Assembly: GCA_947499725.1 (NCBI GenBank)
Contig: CANMPK010000002.1
Location: 124,001-188,000 of the forward strand
Length of the DNA: 64,000 bases
Direction of reading: 5' to 3'
DNA from: an uncultured Paracoccaceae bacterium
GTDB taxonomy: Bacteria > Pseudomonadota > Alphaproteobacteria > Rhodobacterales > Rhodobacteraceae
Part shown: positions 47,025 through 55,394 of the stretch, in pieces
How the letters are laid out: the number at the start of each line of letters is the position of its first letter
How positions within the stretch are numbered: the stretch's first letter is position 1
The notes under the pieces: model-generated
Seen by the model: the letters and a program-made list of their open reading frames with translations, nothing else
Told to the model about the DNA's origin: nothing
The model's database searches: none
Translations under genes and position numbers: made by a program

Positions 47025-47489
47025 TTAGCCGTCACAATCTTTGCCGCCTCCACCGCCACCGGCGTTCCAAAGCCATGCATTTAGGTTTGGCTCGGCATCC
47101 GGTGTTGCGAGTTTCAGCGAGGCGCGCACAGCGAAATACTGTGCCATCTGACGCGAGTTCCCACGCGAGATTATGGTGTCGAGCCAGCGGGCATCTAGAG
47201 CCGCAATCCCCGCATCATCCACCAGCGCATATGAGGTGCGCACGGCGAATTCGATATTGTTTTCCAAATCTGCCATCTCGAGGATGTCCTCGAGTTCATC
47301 CGACAGATTGGCCGTCATATCGCGACGTCCTAGTTCTCCGCGCAATTGGTCCCAGTTGGCATTCAGCTGTTCCAGATCATCATTGGCTGGCGGTGCGATC
47401 ACGGCGGATGCACGGCTGACCGCAAAGGCACCAATGATCAAGCCTTTGATTAGGGCGGACAGGCTGAGAAGTTTTGTTTTCAAACGCAT
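47025..47489 (-). CDS. Exported hypothetical protein
   Basis: The 154-residue protein has a signal peptide (1-28, SRA-SAV). A helical mature part (EQLNANWDQLRGELGRRDMTANLSDELEDILEMADLENNIEF) follows, with a Gly-rich, cysteine-containing end (GGGGGGKDCDG). No family is recognised. It begins 3 bp after the next upstream gene's stop, so the two form an operon at the edge of the secretion locus. Confidence 0.6.
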   Translation of the reverse strand: MRLKTKLLSLSALIKGLIIGAFAVSRASAVIAPPANDDLEQLNANWDQLRGELGRRDMTANLSDELEDILEMADLENNIEFAVRTSYALVDDAGIAALDARWLDTIISRGNSRQMAQYFAVRASLKLATPDAEPNLNAWLWNAGGGGGGKDCDG

Positions 47490-47492
47490 GGC

Positions 47493-48494
47493 TTAACCCT
47501 CCTCTCCGGCTAGTATGATCCCCGCGACTGAGAAATCGTTGCTGGCATCAAAAGGCGCAAAGAAGGTCAGACCGTCTAGCCCCGCTGCATCCAGCAGATC
47601 GCTGCGCACTTCGCCATTGGACATGTCGATTGTGGTGCGTTTGGTTTCGGCCACAAGACGCAGATTGTTCAGCGCTTGGTCGTTATCCGCGACACGCTCG
47701 ATCACATCGAAATTTGTGGTGCCAACCGCGAAAAGGCTGGTGCCGTGAAATTCCGCGAGGATGGGGCTGATGTCGATTTCGACGGTTTCGACCCCTTCAA
47801 AGATTGCGCGCTTGTCCTTGTCGATGGAGCCAATGGCGTTCTCGATCAGAATGTCGGATTCCGAGGATGTGCCGCTTGGCGCAAGCACGGTGATGACCTC
47901 ATCCTGAATGATCACACGTCGACGCAGATCTCCGTTCTCGATGAAGTTCAGCGAAACCTCTTGGTTGAAAGAGGCCCAAGGCAGACGGTCCTCGGCTGAG
48001 AATGTCTGTTTGCTGACTTCGGCCTCGCCGACCACATACCCAAGTCCCGCGATTTCCGCATCGATGGGTTCGTTTTCCACACGATCCGTGAGGAACGAGC
48101 CATAGCGACGGTCTTCGGTATGGAACAGATCACTGAACCAAATCGTCTCGACCGTTTGAGGGCTGGCAAAGCGCACTTCGAGACGTTCTTCGAAGTCGAT
48201 CTCGTCGTTCTGCGCGCCGTCTTGGATGCCGACACCATCAATAGGGTCCCAATATATTGTGGCTTCGGTCCAAGTTTCATTGTCGTCGTTCAAACGCGTG
48301 GCCCGTAGTGAAATGGGCCCAACGGTACATTCATGTTGACCCAAGCATCCCTTGAAAATCAACGCTCTGAAATCAATCGCCTGCCGCAGCTCTTGATCGA
48401 TCTGTGACAGGCTTTGTGCCGTTGCGGTCGTCCCTCCTCCTAAGAGTGGGACTGTGGCCGCGAGGGCGATACAGTGTATCCACTTTGTTAACAT
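47493..48494 (-). CDS. Exported hypothetical protein
   Basis: From ATG 48494 (GGAGAAGGA ribosome site) the protein has 333 residues with a signal peptide (1-26, TATA-QS). The mature part looks like all-beta sequence: GCLGQHECTVGPISLRATRLN, then a metal- or ligand-like series of acidic loops (WDPIDGVGIQDGAQNDEIDF). No family is recognised. Its frequent D-x-D-x-D patterns may point to calcium binding. It is co-transcribed with the next downstream exported protein. Confidence 0.55.
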   Translation of the reverse strand: MLTKWIHCIALAATVPLLGGGTTATAQSLSQIDQELRQAIDFRALIFKGCLGQHECTVGPISLRATRLNDDNETWTEATIYWDPIDGVGIQDGAQNDEIDFEERLEVRFASPQTVETIWFSDLFHTEDRRYGSFLTDRVENEPIDAEIAGLGYVVGEAEVSKQTFSAEDRLPWASFNQEVSLNFIENGDLRRRVIIQDEVITVLAPSGTSSESDILIENAIGSIDKDKRAIFEGVETVEIDISPILAEFHGTSLFAVGTTNFDVIERVADNDQALNNLRLVAETKRTTIDMSNGEVRSDLLDAAGLDGLTFFAPFDASNDFSVAGIILAGEEG

Positions 48495-48597
48495 TATCCT
48501 TCTCCCGCTAAGTGTCTGCGGCATTGATTCTTGTTGCAACAGACACGTATTTTCTTATTTAAAAATAACGGATTATGCCGGTTTTGGGTGAAGTCTT

Positions 48598-48612
48598 TAG
48601 GTTATTAACCTA
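48598..48612. promoter_or_regulatory. Palindromic operator candidate TAGGTTA-T-TAACCTA
   Basis: A perfect 7-bp inverted repeat with a one-base centre lies in the 252-bp gap between the Sel1 gene and the downstream exported-protein genes. A related TTTAGGTT...AAACCTAA pair occurs before the low-complexity protein (53086-53120). The rest of the gap shows only a GTGGGC/CCCAC hairpin near 48690. Confidence 0.4.
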
Positions 48613-48746
48613 TCGGCTAAACGGGCGATGGCCCGATGCTTGGCTAGATCAAGACTTTATTCAGCACACTCTACTATATGTTGTGGGCACCTTGGCCCAC
48701 GCCGCGCTGGCAGAATGTGTGAAAAAAGACCCACCTAATCGGCTGG

Positions 48747-49853
48747 TCAGTTCTGCGCGGTTTCCCCAAGTCGCACCGCTTTGTCTGCCCCGATCGCACG
48801 CGCAATTAAGCGAGAGCTGTCATAGTTGAGCGGACCGTGTTGGCAGGTGTCGAAGATCTCGTTTTCACGGCAATAGGCGAACATCGCGTTGATGGTGGGC
48901 CTGGTGAGTTTGCCTGAAATAGAGCCTGAATAGGCCCCCATTTCCGACAGCTCCTTTTGCACCACATAAACGAAAGCGGTTTTTTCGATACCGCGCAAAC
49001 GCAGGGCGGCCTGCGCAAAGGCTTCGCCGGTTACAGGTTCGAGTTGCGTGGCCAGATCCCGCGCCGAGGCGGCATGGTTTTTGTAGTTATACTGCGCGCT
49101 GACAATCTCGGCCGATTGATAGGCGGCAGGCAACATATCAAGATGATCCGCCACCAGCATTTTGTGTTTTTGCGCGGCATTTGGAATGTAACGGGCTAGG
49201 CGTAGATAGGCACGTGCCAGCACTTTGGCCGCGCGTGTATCACCTTGGTCGACTTTGTCTTCCATCGCTTTGGTCACATCCGACAGGTTGAGGCCAGACA
49301 TACGCGTGGATCGCCGTTCGTGATTGCGCAACAGGAAGTCAGCCGCGCGGCTGTTTCCTTGCAGGGCGAGGCCAGCGAGCAGCGTGTTCGCCTGAGCCTG
49401 CGTGCCGCCGATGCCTTTTTGATAGAGCTGCGCCAAGGCCAGTTCAGATCGTGCTTTGTTGGGGCCGTCCAACATCTCTTTGAGCATGGAAAGACCTAAT
49501 TCAGGCTGAGACGCCGCGCCAAAATCACCTTGGGCGTGATGCTGCGCCATGAGAAAACGCGCGTAGTCACTGCCTGCTGCGCTGGCGGTTTCAAAGCTTT
49601 TCAAAGCGGCGTCGCCCTGCCCTAATGCGGCTTGCAGTTGCGCGATACGAAGCAAGGATTTGCGATTGCCTTGGTCATATAGCGCTTGCTGTATGTCCAA
49701 AGCCTTGCTGATGTCCGCAGATGAGCTTGCGGTTTTGCGCAGCACTTCGGCTTGATCATATGCGGCCTGCATATCTGTGATCTCCATCGCCGCGACGGGC
49801 AATGCCAAGCAGAGGCAGAGCGCGCTGCTGGTGAGAAATTTGAAAGATGCCAT
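48747..49853 (-). CDS. Sel1/TPR-repeat exported protein with a PG-binding-like end
   Basis: From ATG 49853 (AGGAGG site) the product has 368 residues. A signal peptide (1-22, AAM-EI) precedes at least five helical repeats of Sel1 style (ALYDQGNRKSLLRIAQLQAALGQGDAALKSFETASAAGS..., LAQLYQKGIGGTQAQANTLLAG). The last about 70 residues (MGAYSGSISGKLTRPTINAMFAYCRENEIF) resemble peptidoglycan-binding type 1 modules. Such proteins scaffold polymer secretion machines. It lies 31 bp after the TolC gene. Confidence 0.68.
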   Translation of the reverse strand: MASFKFLTSSALCLCLALPVAAMEITDMQAAYDQAEVLRKTASSSADISKALDIQQALYDQGNRKSLLRIAQLQAALGQGDAALKSFETASAAGSDYARFLMAQHHAQGDFGAASQPELGLSMLKEMLDGPNKARSELALAQLYQKGIGGTQAQANTLLAGLALQGNSRAADFLLRNHERRSTRMSGLNLSDVTKAMEDKVDQGDTRAAKVLARAYLRLARYIPNAAQKHKMLVADHLDMLPAAYQSAEIVSAQYNYKNHAASARDLATQLEPVTGEAFAQAALRLRGIEKTAFVYVVQKELSEMGAYSGSISGKLTRPTINAMFAYCRENEIFDTCQHGPLNYDSSRLIARAIGADKAVRLGETAQN

Positions 49854-49884
49854 GTCGTCCCCTCCTATAGAAATGGCTAATGGG

Positions 49885-51258
49885 TTAGTTGGTTGGCGCA
49901 ACGACTTGCGTCGCGCTGCCCGCGCCGAGCGCGATTTGCAGAGCGACGTAGTTCAACGCGCGTTGACGTCGGTTTTGGGCAAGATTGGCTTCGGCGGTGA
50001 GCTTGTTGCGCTGCAGCCGCACGAAATCGAGGACCGAGAGTTCTTGCGCGCGGAACACTTCGCGCGACAGGTTCAGCGCTTCGGTATTCAGTTTGACCGC
50101 CTGGCTGGACGAGCCCACTGCGTTGTTGAGTTTGCTTTGGGCCAGCAGAAGCGTTTGCGTTTCTTCCATCGCGATCAGCACACGGGATTTCCATTGCAGA
50201 TAGGCCGCATCGACCCGCGCATGTTGCGCTTTGACCCGCGCCTGACGTGCGCCTTGGTCAAAGATTGGAATGTTCAGCCCCAAGATCGCGATGCCATTGC
50301 GTGACGGAGACAAGTCACTGCGCCCCAGCAAGGTACCGGTGAGATCAAGGCTCGGGTATTGCGCGGCTTCCGCTTCGTTGAGTTCGGCCACCGCCAGACG
50401 ATAAGCGCTTTCGGCGCTGCGAATATCTGGGCGGTTTGACAAGAGATCCGCTGGGACACCCGATGAGGTTTTGATCCGCGGATAAGGCTGGCCATTGTAA
50501 TTCAGGTTCACCGCATTCACGCCAGCGACTTTGCCAAGCAAGGTGGCGATACGGTTCTTTTGGCGTTCGACCTCGACCAACAACACAGAAATTTCTGCGC
50601 GTGTTTCCGAGATTTCAGCAACGGGCTGCAACACTTCGATACGCGTGGTGGCGCCTGCCGCTGCGAGTTCGTTCAGATCAGAAGAGGTTTGCTGCCAAGA
50701 TTTCAGTTCTTGGTATTTCAACCCCAGCCGCTTTTGCACGAACCGCAGATCGATATACGCCGTGGTGAGGTTTGACAGCACCAACAGACGCGCGGCATCC
50801 AGTTCATCTTGGGCGATGAGGCTGCGCGCCCGTGCGGCTTCGTTGCGATAGCGTTGGGTGCCGAAGATCGTGGCGCGTCCCGTGATCGAGGCGAGATTGC
50901 GATCACCGCCCAGCGCGCTGTCCGCCACTTGGCCTTCGATCCGGCCGCTGACGTCAAAGACTGTTTCGGTGGTCAACACAAGGGCATCTGCTTCATCCAC
51001 ACGCAGCCGCGCCTGCGCCAGTTGCAGATTGTCTTGCAAAGCAATGGCCACAAGCCTGTCCAACGTCGGATCACGAAAGTTACGCCACCATGCATTTTGC
51101 ACAGAGACCTTTTGCTGGCTGGCCACAGGCGCTGCGAATTTAGCAGGTAGTGGCGTGGTGGGCTTTTGATATTCCGTGATCTGTCCAAATTCAGCACAGC
51201 CCGCCAGCCACAGGCTGCACACGCTTGCGAAACATATTTTTACCGGTCCTATCCCCAT
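49885..51258 (-). CDS. TolC/NodT-family outer-membrane channel lipoprotein
   Basis: From ATG 51258 (AGGAG site) the protein has 457 residues. A signal with lipobox LAGC puts a lipid-modified Cys near residue 21, typical of NodT-type outer-membrane factors. The two outer-membrane-efflux repeats are visible, with NAWWRNFRDPTLDRLVAIALQDNLQLAQARLRVDEADA and RPDIRSAESAYRLAVAELNEAEAAQYPSLDLTG. It completes a tripartite exporter with the ABC and HlyD genes at 57.4-60.8 kb. Confidence 0.85.
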   Translation of the reverse strand: MGIGPVKICFASVCSLWLAGCAEFGQITEYQKPTTPLPAKFAAPVASQQKVSVQNAWWRNFRDPTLDRLVAIALQDNLQLAQARLRVDEADALVLTTETVFDVSGRIEGQVADSALGGDRNLASITGRATIFGTQRYRNEAARARSLIAQDELDAARLLVLSNLTTAYIDLRFVQKRLGLKYQELKSWQQTSSDLNELAAAGATTRIEVLQPVAEISETRAEISVLLVEVERQKNRIATLLGKVAGVNAVNLNYNGQPYPRIKTSSGVPADLLSNRPDIRSAESAYRLAVAELNEAEAAQYPSLDLTGTLLGRSDLSPSRNGIAILGLNIPIFDQGARQARVKAQHARVDAAYLQWKSRVLIAMEETQTLLLAQSKLNNAVGSSSQAVKLNTEALNLSREVFRAQELSVLDFVRLQRNKLTAEANLAQNRRQRALNYVALQIALGAGSATQVVAPTN

Positions 51259-51409
51259 CTTTCGTCTCCTTCTATCGCCCTCAAAAAGGCGTTTACGGAT
51301 CGCAACTGGACGACGGGCCACAACACGGCACCAGCGTCACAGATCACGAGAGATCTGCCCCCTAAAATGTCTTGGATTCAGTCAGTCGGTTCGCGCGACG
51401 CTTTCTGCG

Positions 51410-51931
51410 TTACGCTGGAAACTTATGCCGCAGCACCAGCTCCCAAATATCTACGTTCAATTGCCGCAAGCGTTTGATGCTTTGATCTATGTTGCTGGCT
51501 TCCCCTGTCGTGACTGGCTCTGTTTTGCCAACCCGAATATCTTTGCGCCGATCTTGGATGCGCATCATGATGGTCTGCAGCTGCCCCTCTTCCGGATCAA
51601 AGGAATAGATGCAGTGGTTGTATTTATTGCGCAGCGCCGCCTCTTTGGTGAGCCGCGCGGTGAGGTCCAATACGTCATCTCGTAACGTCGTTGGAACCGT
51701 ATTCATCTTTGCCAATCGCTGCACCAGATCGACCCGCGCTCGCGTTGTGCTGAGCGTTAGGAAGATCACCACGGCAACGTCTTTTTGCACTTTCGCGAGG
51801 CCAGCTATGAGGTGGATCAATAGGCTTTCCGTATTGGTCCACGTGTAGTTCAACCGGCCTACGCGTTTGAGCACATCATCCAGAACGTCTTCTGGCGCGG
51901 CAGGGGTATTGGCTGCACCCACCACTTCCAT
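51410..51931 (-). CDS. All-helical protein with an RX4H (HEPN-like) motif
   Basis: The 173-residue protein starts 1 bp after the LuxR stop, so it is tightly coupled to it. It has an Asn-Trp-Thr helical start (LNYTWTNTESLLIHLIAGLAKVQKDVAVVIFLTL), and then LTKEAALRNKYNHCIYSF, whose R-N-K-Y-N-H fits the RX4H pattern of HEPN ribonuclease-like domains. Similar small proteins are known in other alphaproteobacteria, without function. A structural rather than catalytic role is equally possible. Confidence 0.5.
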   Translation of the reverse strand: MEVVGAANTPAAPEDVLDDVLKRVGRLNYTWTNTESLLIHLIAGLAKVQKDVAVVIFLTLSTTRARVDLVQRLAKMNTVPTTLRDDVLDLTARLTKEAALRNKYNHCIYSFDPEEGQLQTIMMRIQDRRKDIRVGKTEPVTTGEASNIDQSIKRLRQLNVDIWELVLRHKFPA

Positions 51932-51932
51932 G

Positions 51933-52697
51933 TTACGGCCTAACGTGCTGGGCAGTATCAACGAACTTCATCGCCGCCGCTGTGCGGTTGCTGACCTGCA
52001 GCTTGGTGATGATGTGATGAATGTGCAGCTTGATCGTATGTTCTGACACCTGAAGCTTTGCGGCGATCTGTTTATTTTGCAGACCGTTCACCACTTCTTC
52101 CATCACAGCCACTTCGCGTTCTGTCAGCACGTCCTTCTGGACATCATCCCCCGTAGAGACTGGCTGCAGGGGCGTGACTTGGCTTGGTGACGGGGCTGGG
52201 TGATCTTGAACCTCTGGCGGGAAATACGTCCCCCCGCTTAGGAACAAACGCATCACGGCCAACCAAATGTCGATGCTTTGGTTCATGGGCAAGAAGCCCT
52301 GCACCCCTGAGGTGCCGCCCAAACGTTCAAAGACGCAATGGGCATCCGCTTCGTTCCAATAGGCCACCACGAAGCTCGGCACTTGTTGTTGTGGAAACTC
52401 TGATGCGTTGGCATGCACAAGGTCGCGCACTTTGCGCAAAACCGTGTCACAGACACAGGCATCTACGATGACCAGTCTGATCCCCGACGCATGGTCTGCG
52501 ATCGTCGCTATGAAGTCATCAAATGACTCGTAGCGTACAGGCAAAACTTCATCAATTTCTTCATCTACGATCCGCAGTACGGTTTGCGTGAAACTCTTTT
52601 GCGGTCCAATAAATACGGCAAATTCGCAGTCGGCACCGGATGCCACAATATGTTGGGCTTCCAGCGTCAACGGCGCCAAAGCTCTAACACTTGGCAT
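51933..52697 (-). CDS. LuxR-family (CsgD/VpsT-like) transcription regulator
   Basis: From ATG 52697 (GGAGGG site) the protein has 254 residues. The N-terminal about 150 residues have a receiver-like fold (LVIVDACVCD holds a candidate phospho-acceptor Asp; FVVAYW and GVQGFLPMNQ occupy later receiver positions). The C-terminal LuxR HTH is at about 188-250 (LTEREVAVMEEVVNGLQNKQIAAKLQVSEHTIKLHIHHIITKL). CsgD/VpsT relatives switch on biofilm matrix genes. It sits between the TolC gene and the divergent repeat-protein genes and probably controls both. Confidence 0.82.
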   Translation of the reverse strand: MPSVRALAPLTLEAQHIVASGADCEFAVFIGPQKSFTQTVLRIVDEEIDEVLPVRYESFDDFIATIADHASGIRLVIVDACVCDTVLRKVRDLVHANASEFPQQQVPSFVVAYWNEADAHCVFERLGGTSGVQGFLPMNQSIDIWLAVMRLFLSGGTYFPPEVQDHPAPSPSQVTPLQPVSTGDDVQKDVLTEREVAVMEEVVNGLQNKQIAAKLQVSEHTIKLHIHHIITKLQVSNRTAAAMKFVDTAQHVRP

Positions 52698-53412
52698 ACG
52701 TCCCTCCAACGCTGAGGCGGCTATAAAATTTCATCCAGCCGCTAGTAAGTATACAAAGCCTCGCCTCTCCCACGGCAAAGCTGTCTTCCTTCCCTAACTG
52801 CTCGATTGTGCCCTGACTCCTGATGTCGTTGTACGGCATCGACATCTTGGAGTGGTAATGTGTGAAAACAACCTAAGAACGATAGATCGCCGCGTTATCG
52901 GGCGTCAATTAATCAAAGGTTTAGTAAAGTTATCCACAGATTATCCCCAGTTCATAAAAGGATTATGTCACCAATTGTGGATAATTTCAATCTGATCCCT
53001 AAAATTATTATGTTAATTTCAAGCTGCAGCGCAGAAAACGAAAGATATTTGCGCCCTACCCCCCTGAAAAGGCGAAAATCTAAACTTTAGGTTGAATTGA
53101 TCACATTTATGTAAACCTAATCTCCAGCTTACCGATTTGGCGCAAATCCGAGACCTTGGTTGGGTCTAAAACGACAGTTTGGGCCGGATTCAATAATAAC
53201 TACCCCCGGTGTGGATTCTGTCCGCTGTCGTTTTGGCCACTGCTGCCACACGGAAGGGGAAGGAGTTGTGCGGCAACCGAGCCTCGTCACGTTTCAAATC
53301 TTTGGATTCAGTCAAACGAAACGCGTCGAGATATTTCACCACAATTGGGTCGACTATGATCACTTTGGAATGACTGGTGATCGATCGCACCCCATTTTAA
53401 GGGAGAAGCATC
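52698..53412. promoter_or_regulatory. Long AT-rich intergenic control region of the secretion locus
   Basis: These 715 bp hold no convincing gene. They contain two perfect DnaA 9-mers in opposite orientation (52930-52938 and 52976-52984), a one-mismatch copy between them (52941-52949) and a TTTAGGTT...AAACCTAA inverted repeat (53086-53120). The region divides the regulator operon from the secreted-protein operon and should hold both promoters. The start of the latter has AAGGGAG 6 nt before ATG 53413. Confidence 0.6.
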
Positions 53413-55281
53413 ATGCCAGGAAATCGGCATAATCATCTATTTGGTCTGCAAGGCCAACTTCAGGGCCAAGGTCAATTGCAAGGCCAGGGCCAAGATCAAG
53501 GTCAAGGTCAGGGACAATCCCAAGGCCAAGGACAGGGTCAGAATCAGAGTAGCGAGAATCTGAATCTGAACGGAAATGGCAACCTGAATGGTAATGGTAA
53601 CCTGAACGGAAACGGGAACGGCAACCAGAACGACAACGGGAATAGCAACAGCAACTCCAATAACAACTCGACAAGCTCTGATGCTTTGTCGGCGGGTCTT
53701 GGAGCTGGGCTGGGTGCTGGTCTTGGTGCCGGTTCAGGGATTGCGACATCAGATGCGGGGTCAACATCCCATTCTGGCTCCAATGCCAACTCAAAATCAT
53801 CTTCGTCTTCAAAATCCGAAGTCAGCAACAAATCTAAAGTCGATGTCGACGTTAAGGTTGATCTGACGGATTGGGAGCCAACTGACGATGATTTCGCAGA
53901 CTTTGACCTGCATGGGTCCAAAGTGGGCGACGTCACAATGGCGGATGGCGATATGAACACTGATATTGGTGGCGACATCAATCTTGGTGGTGTTTTGCAG
54001 AAGGCACTGGACGGTGCTGGCAATGACACGGGTGTTGTCAACGGCATGTCTAACGCGTTGCAAGACAACGATGTGACCGAAGACGCACGTGTTGCCAACA
54101 GTGGCAAATACTCTTCCACTCAGAAAGTCGATGGCGGCAAAGCTGAGTCCGATGAAGGGATTGCCAATGAAGCAGACGGCGGTAGCGCTGGCTCTGCAAG
54201 CACAACTGGCGGCAACGGCAAAGCGGATGACGCGAACGGCGGACACGCTCTGGCGCTTGGCGGCATGCACTATGGCAATGCTGGCGGTAAATCCGAAGGC
54301 GACGACGGTGGCAACACCGGCAGCGCAACAGCGACTGGCGTTGGTCTAGGTGGCCTAGGCGTTGGTGTTGGTGTTGGCGCGAATGGCGGCACATCCGGTA
54401 ACGGTGGCAACGGCGGAAGCGGCGGCAACGCAAACAACCAAGGTGGCGGTGGTAACGGTGGCAACGGCGGTAACGCTGGTGCAGCTGGCGGCATCGGTGC
54501 AGGTGTTGGCGGTGACTCCGGCGCGTTGGCTGGCGGTGTTGGCGGTGATTCCGGCGCGCTTGGCGGCGGTGTTGGCGGTGACGCTGGCGCAGCGGGCATC
54601 GGTCTAGGTGGCGGCCTTGGTCTGCTTCCAATCGGTGCGGGCCTAGGTGGCGCAGACGCTGATGGCGGTGCGGGCACAGGTCTCGCGGGCTCTAGCGGCG
54701 GTGATGCTGCGGGTCTGGCGGGTTCTAATGGCGGCGACGCTGGTGGAATTGGCCTTGGTGCATCCAGCTCTGGCGGCAACGATGCTGACGGTGGCGCAGG
54801 CGCAATCGGTGGAACCGGTGGTGCAGGTGCAGCTGGCGCAGGGTCTGGTGACGCAAGCGGTGGCACAGCCGGTGGTCTTGGCGCAGGTCAAGGCATGGGC
54901 GCAGGCCTCGCAAATGCACAGACGGGTGCTGGCGGCGCTGGTGGTGCCGGCGGAGATGCAAGCGGTTACGGCGGTATGGCCGGAGACGCAGCAGCCGTTG
55001 GCGGTGCCGCAGCTGTGACAGGTGGCAATGGTGGCGCAAGCGGCCATGCTTCTGCTGATGGCGGCATGGGCGGCCATACCGGTGGTGCCTGGGGCTCTCA
55101 CAACGGTGATGATGGCTTTGTGAACGGCTACTCGACTGCTTCTGCAGACGCGGCGCTGGACAACGCGGCCTTCAACCAGAGCATCGTGCAAGGCGCGAAC
55201 GTTCTGGGGAACACTGTTGATATGACCGTCGTTGGCGGCGGCTATAGCTCTACCCTGATCGGCGACGACGACCTGTCGTAA
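53413..55281 (+). CDS. Low-complexity Gln-Gly / Asn-Gly / Gly-rich secreted protein
   Basis: The 622-residue product has no signal peptide. In order: a His-containing start (MPGNRHNHLFG); a QG-repeat block (about 12-45); an NGN/NSN block (about 48-86); a GAGLGAGLGAG step (about 93-107); Ser-rich and acidic stretches with VDVDVKVDLTDWEP (about 142-155); then about 320 residues dominated by Gly, Ala, Asn and Asp (about 240-565). The final about 45 residues are non-repetitive (AAFNQSIVQGANVLGNTVDMTVVGGGYSSTLIGDDDLS), as expected for a C-terminal type I secretion signal. It is probably the chief exported structural protein. Confidence 0.7.
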   Translation: MPGNRHNHLFGLQGQLQGQGQLQGQGQDQGQGQGQSQGQGQGQNQSSENLNLNGNGNLNGNGNLNGNGNGNQNDNGNSNSNSNNNSTSSDALSAGLGAGLGAGLGAGSGIATSDAGSTSHSGSNANSKSSSSSKSEVSNKSKVDVDVKVDLTDWEPTDDDFADFDLHGSKVGDVTMADGDMNTDIGGDINLGGVLQKALDGAGNDTGVVNGMSNALQDNDVTEDARVANSGKYSSTQKVDGGKAESDEGIANEADGGSAGSASTTGGNGKADDANGGHALALGGMHYGNAGGKSEGDDGGNTGSATATGVGLGGLGVGVGVGANGGTSGNGGNGGSGGNANNQGGGGNGGNGGNAGAAGGIGAGVGGDSGALAGGVGGDSGALGGGVGGDAGAAGIGLGGGLGLLPIGAGLGGADADGGAGTGLAGSSGGDAAGLAGSNGGDAGGIGLGASSSGGNDADGGAGAIGGTGGAGAAGAGSGDASGGTAGGLGAGQGMGAGLANAQTGAGGAGGAGGDASGYGGMAGDAAAVGGAAAVTGGNGGASGHASADGGMGGHTGGAWGSHNGDDGFVNGYSTASADAALDNAAFNQSIVQGANVLGNTVDMTVVGGGYSSTLIGDDDLS

Positions 55282-55394
55282 TCGACCTGTGAAACACTGA
55301 TTTGCGCGGCCTTTGGGTCGCGCAGATCCAACAACAACAAGAGCGAGCAGATATTTTGGTGGACGAATGTCCAATTTAACCGAGGGGCTGCATT

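Noticed and set aside
52921-52990. Replication origin suggested by DnaA boxes
   Set aside because: Only three boxes, no dnaA, repABC, parAB or other replication genes nearby.
53450-53700. Repetitive DNA that might look like a CRISPR or tandem array
   Set aside because: The repeats are short in-frame codon repeats of a coding region, with no unique spacers and no cas genes.
54050-55374. Long Pro/Arg/His- and Ala/Cys-rich minus-strand frames opposite the Gly-rich gene
   Set aside because: They are the complement of GGC/GGT repeats and have no start signals or family features.
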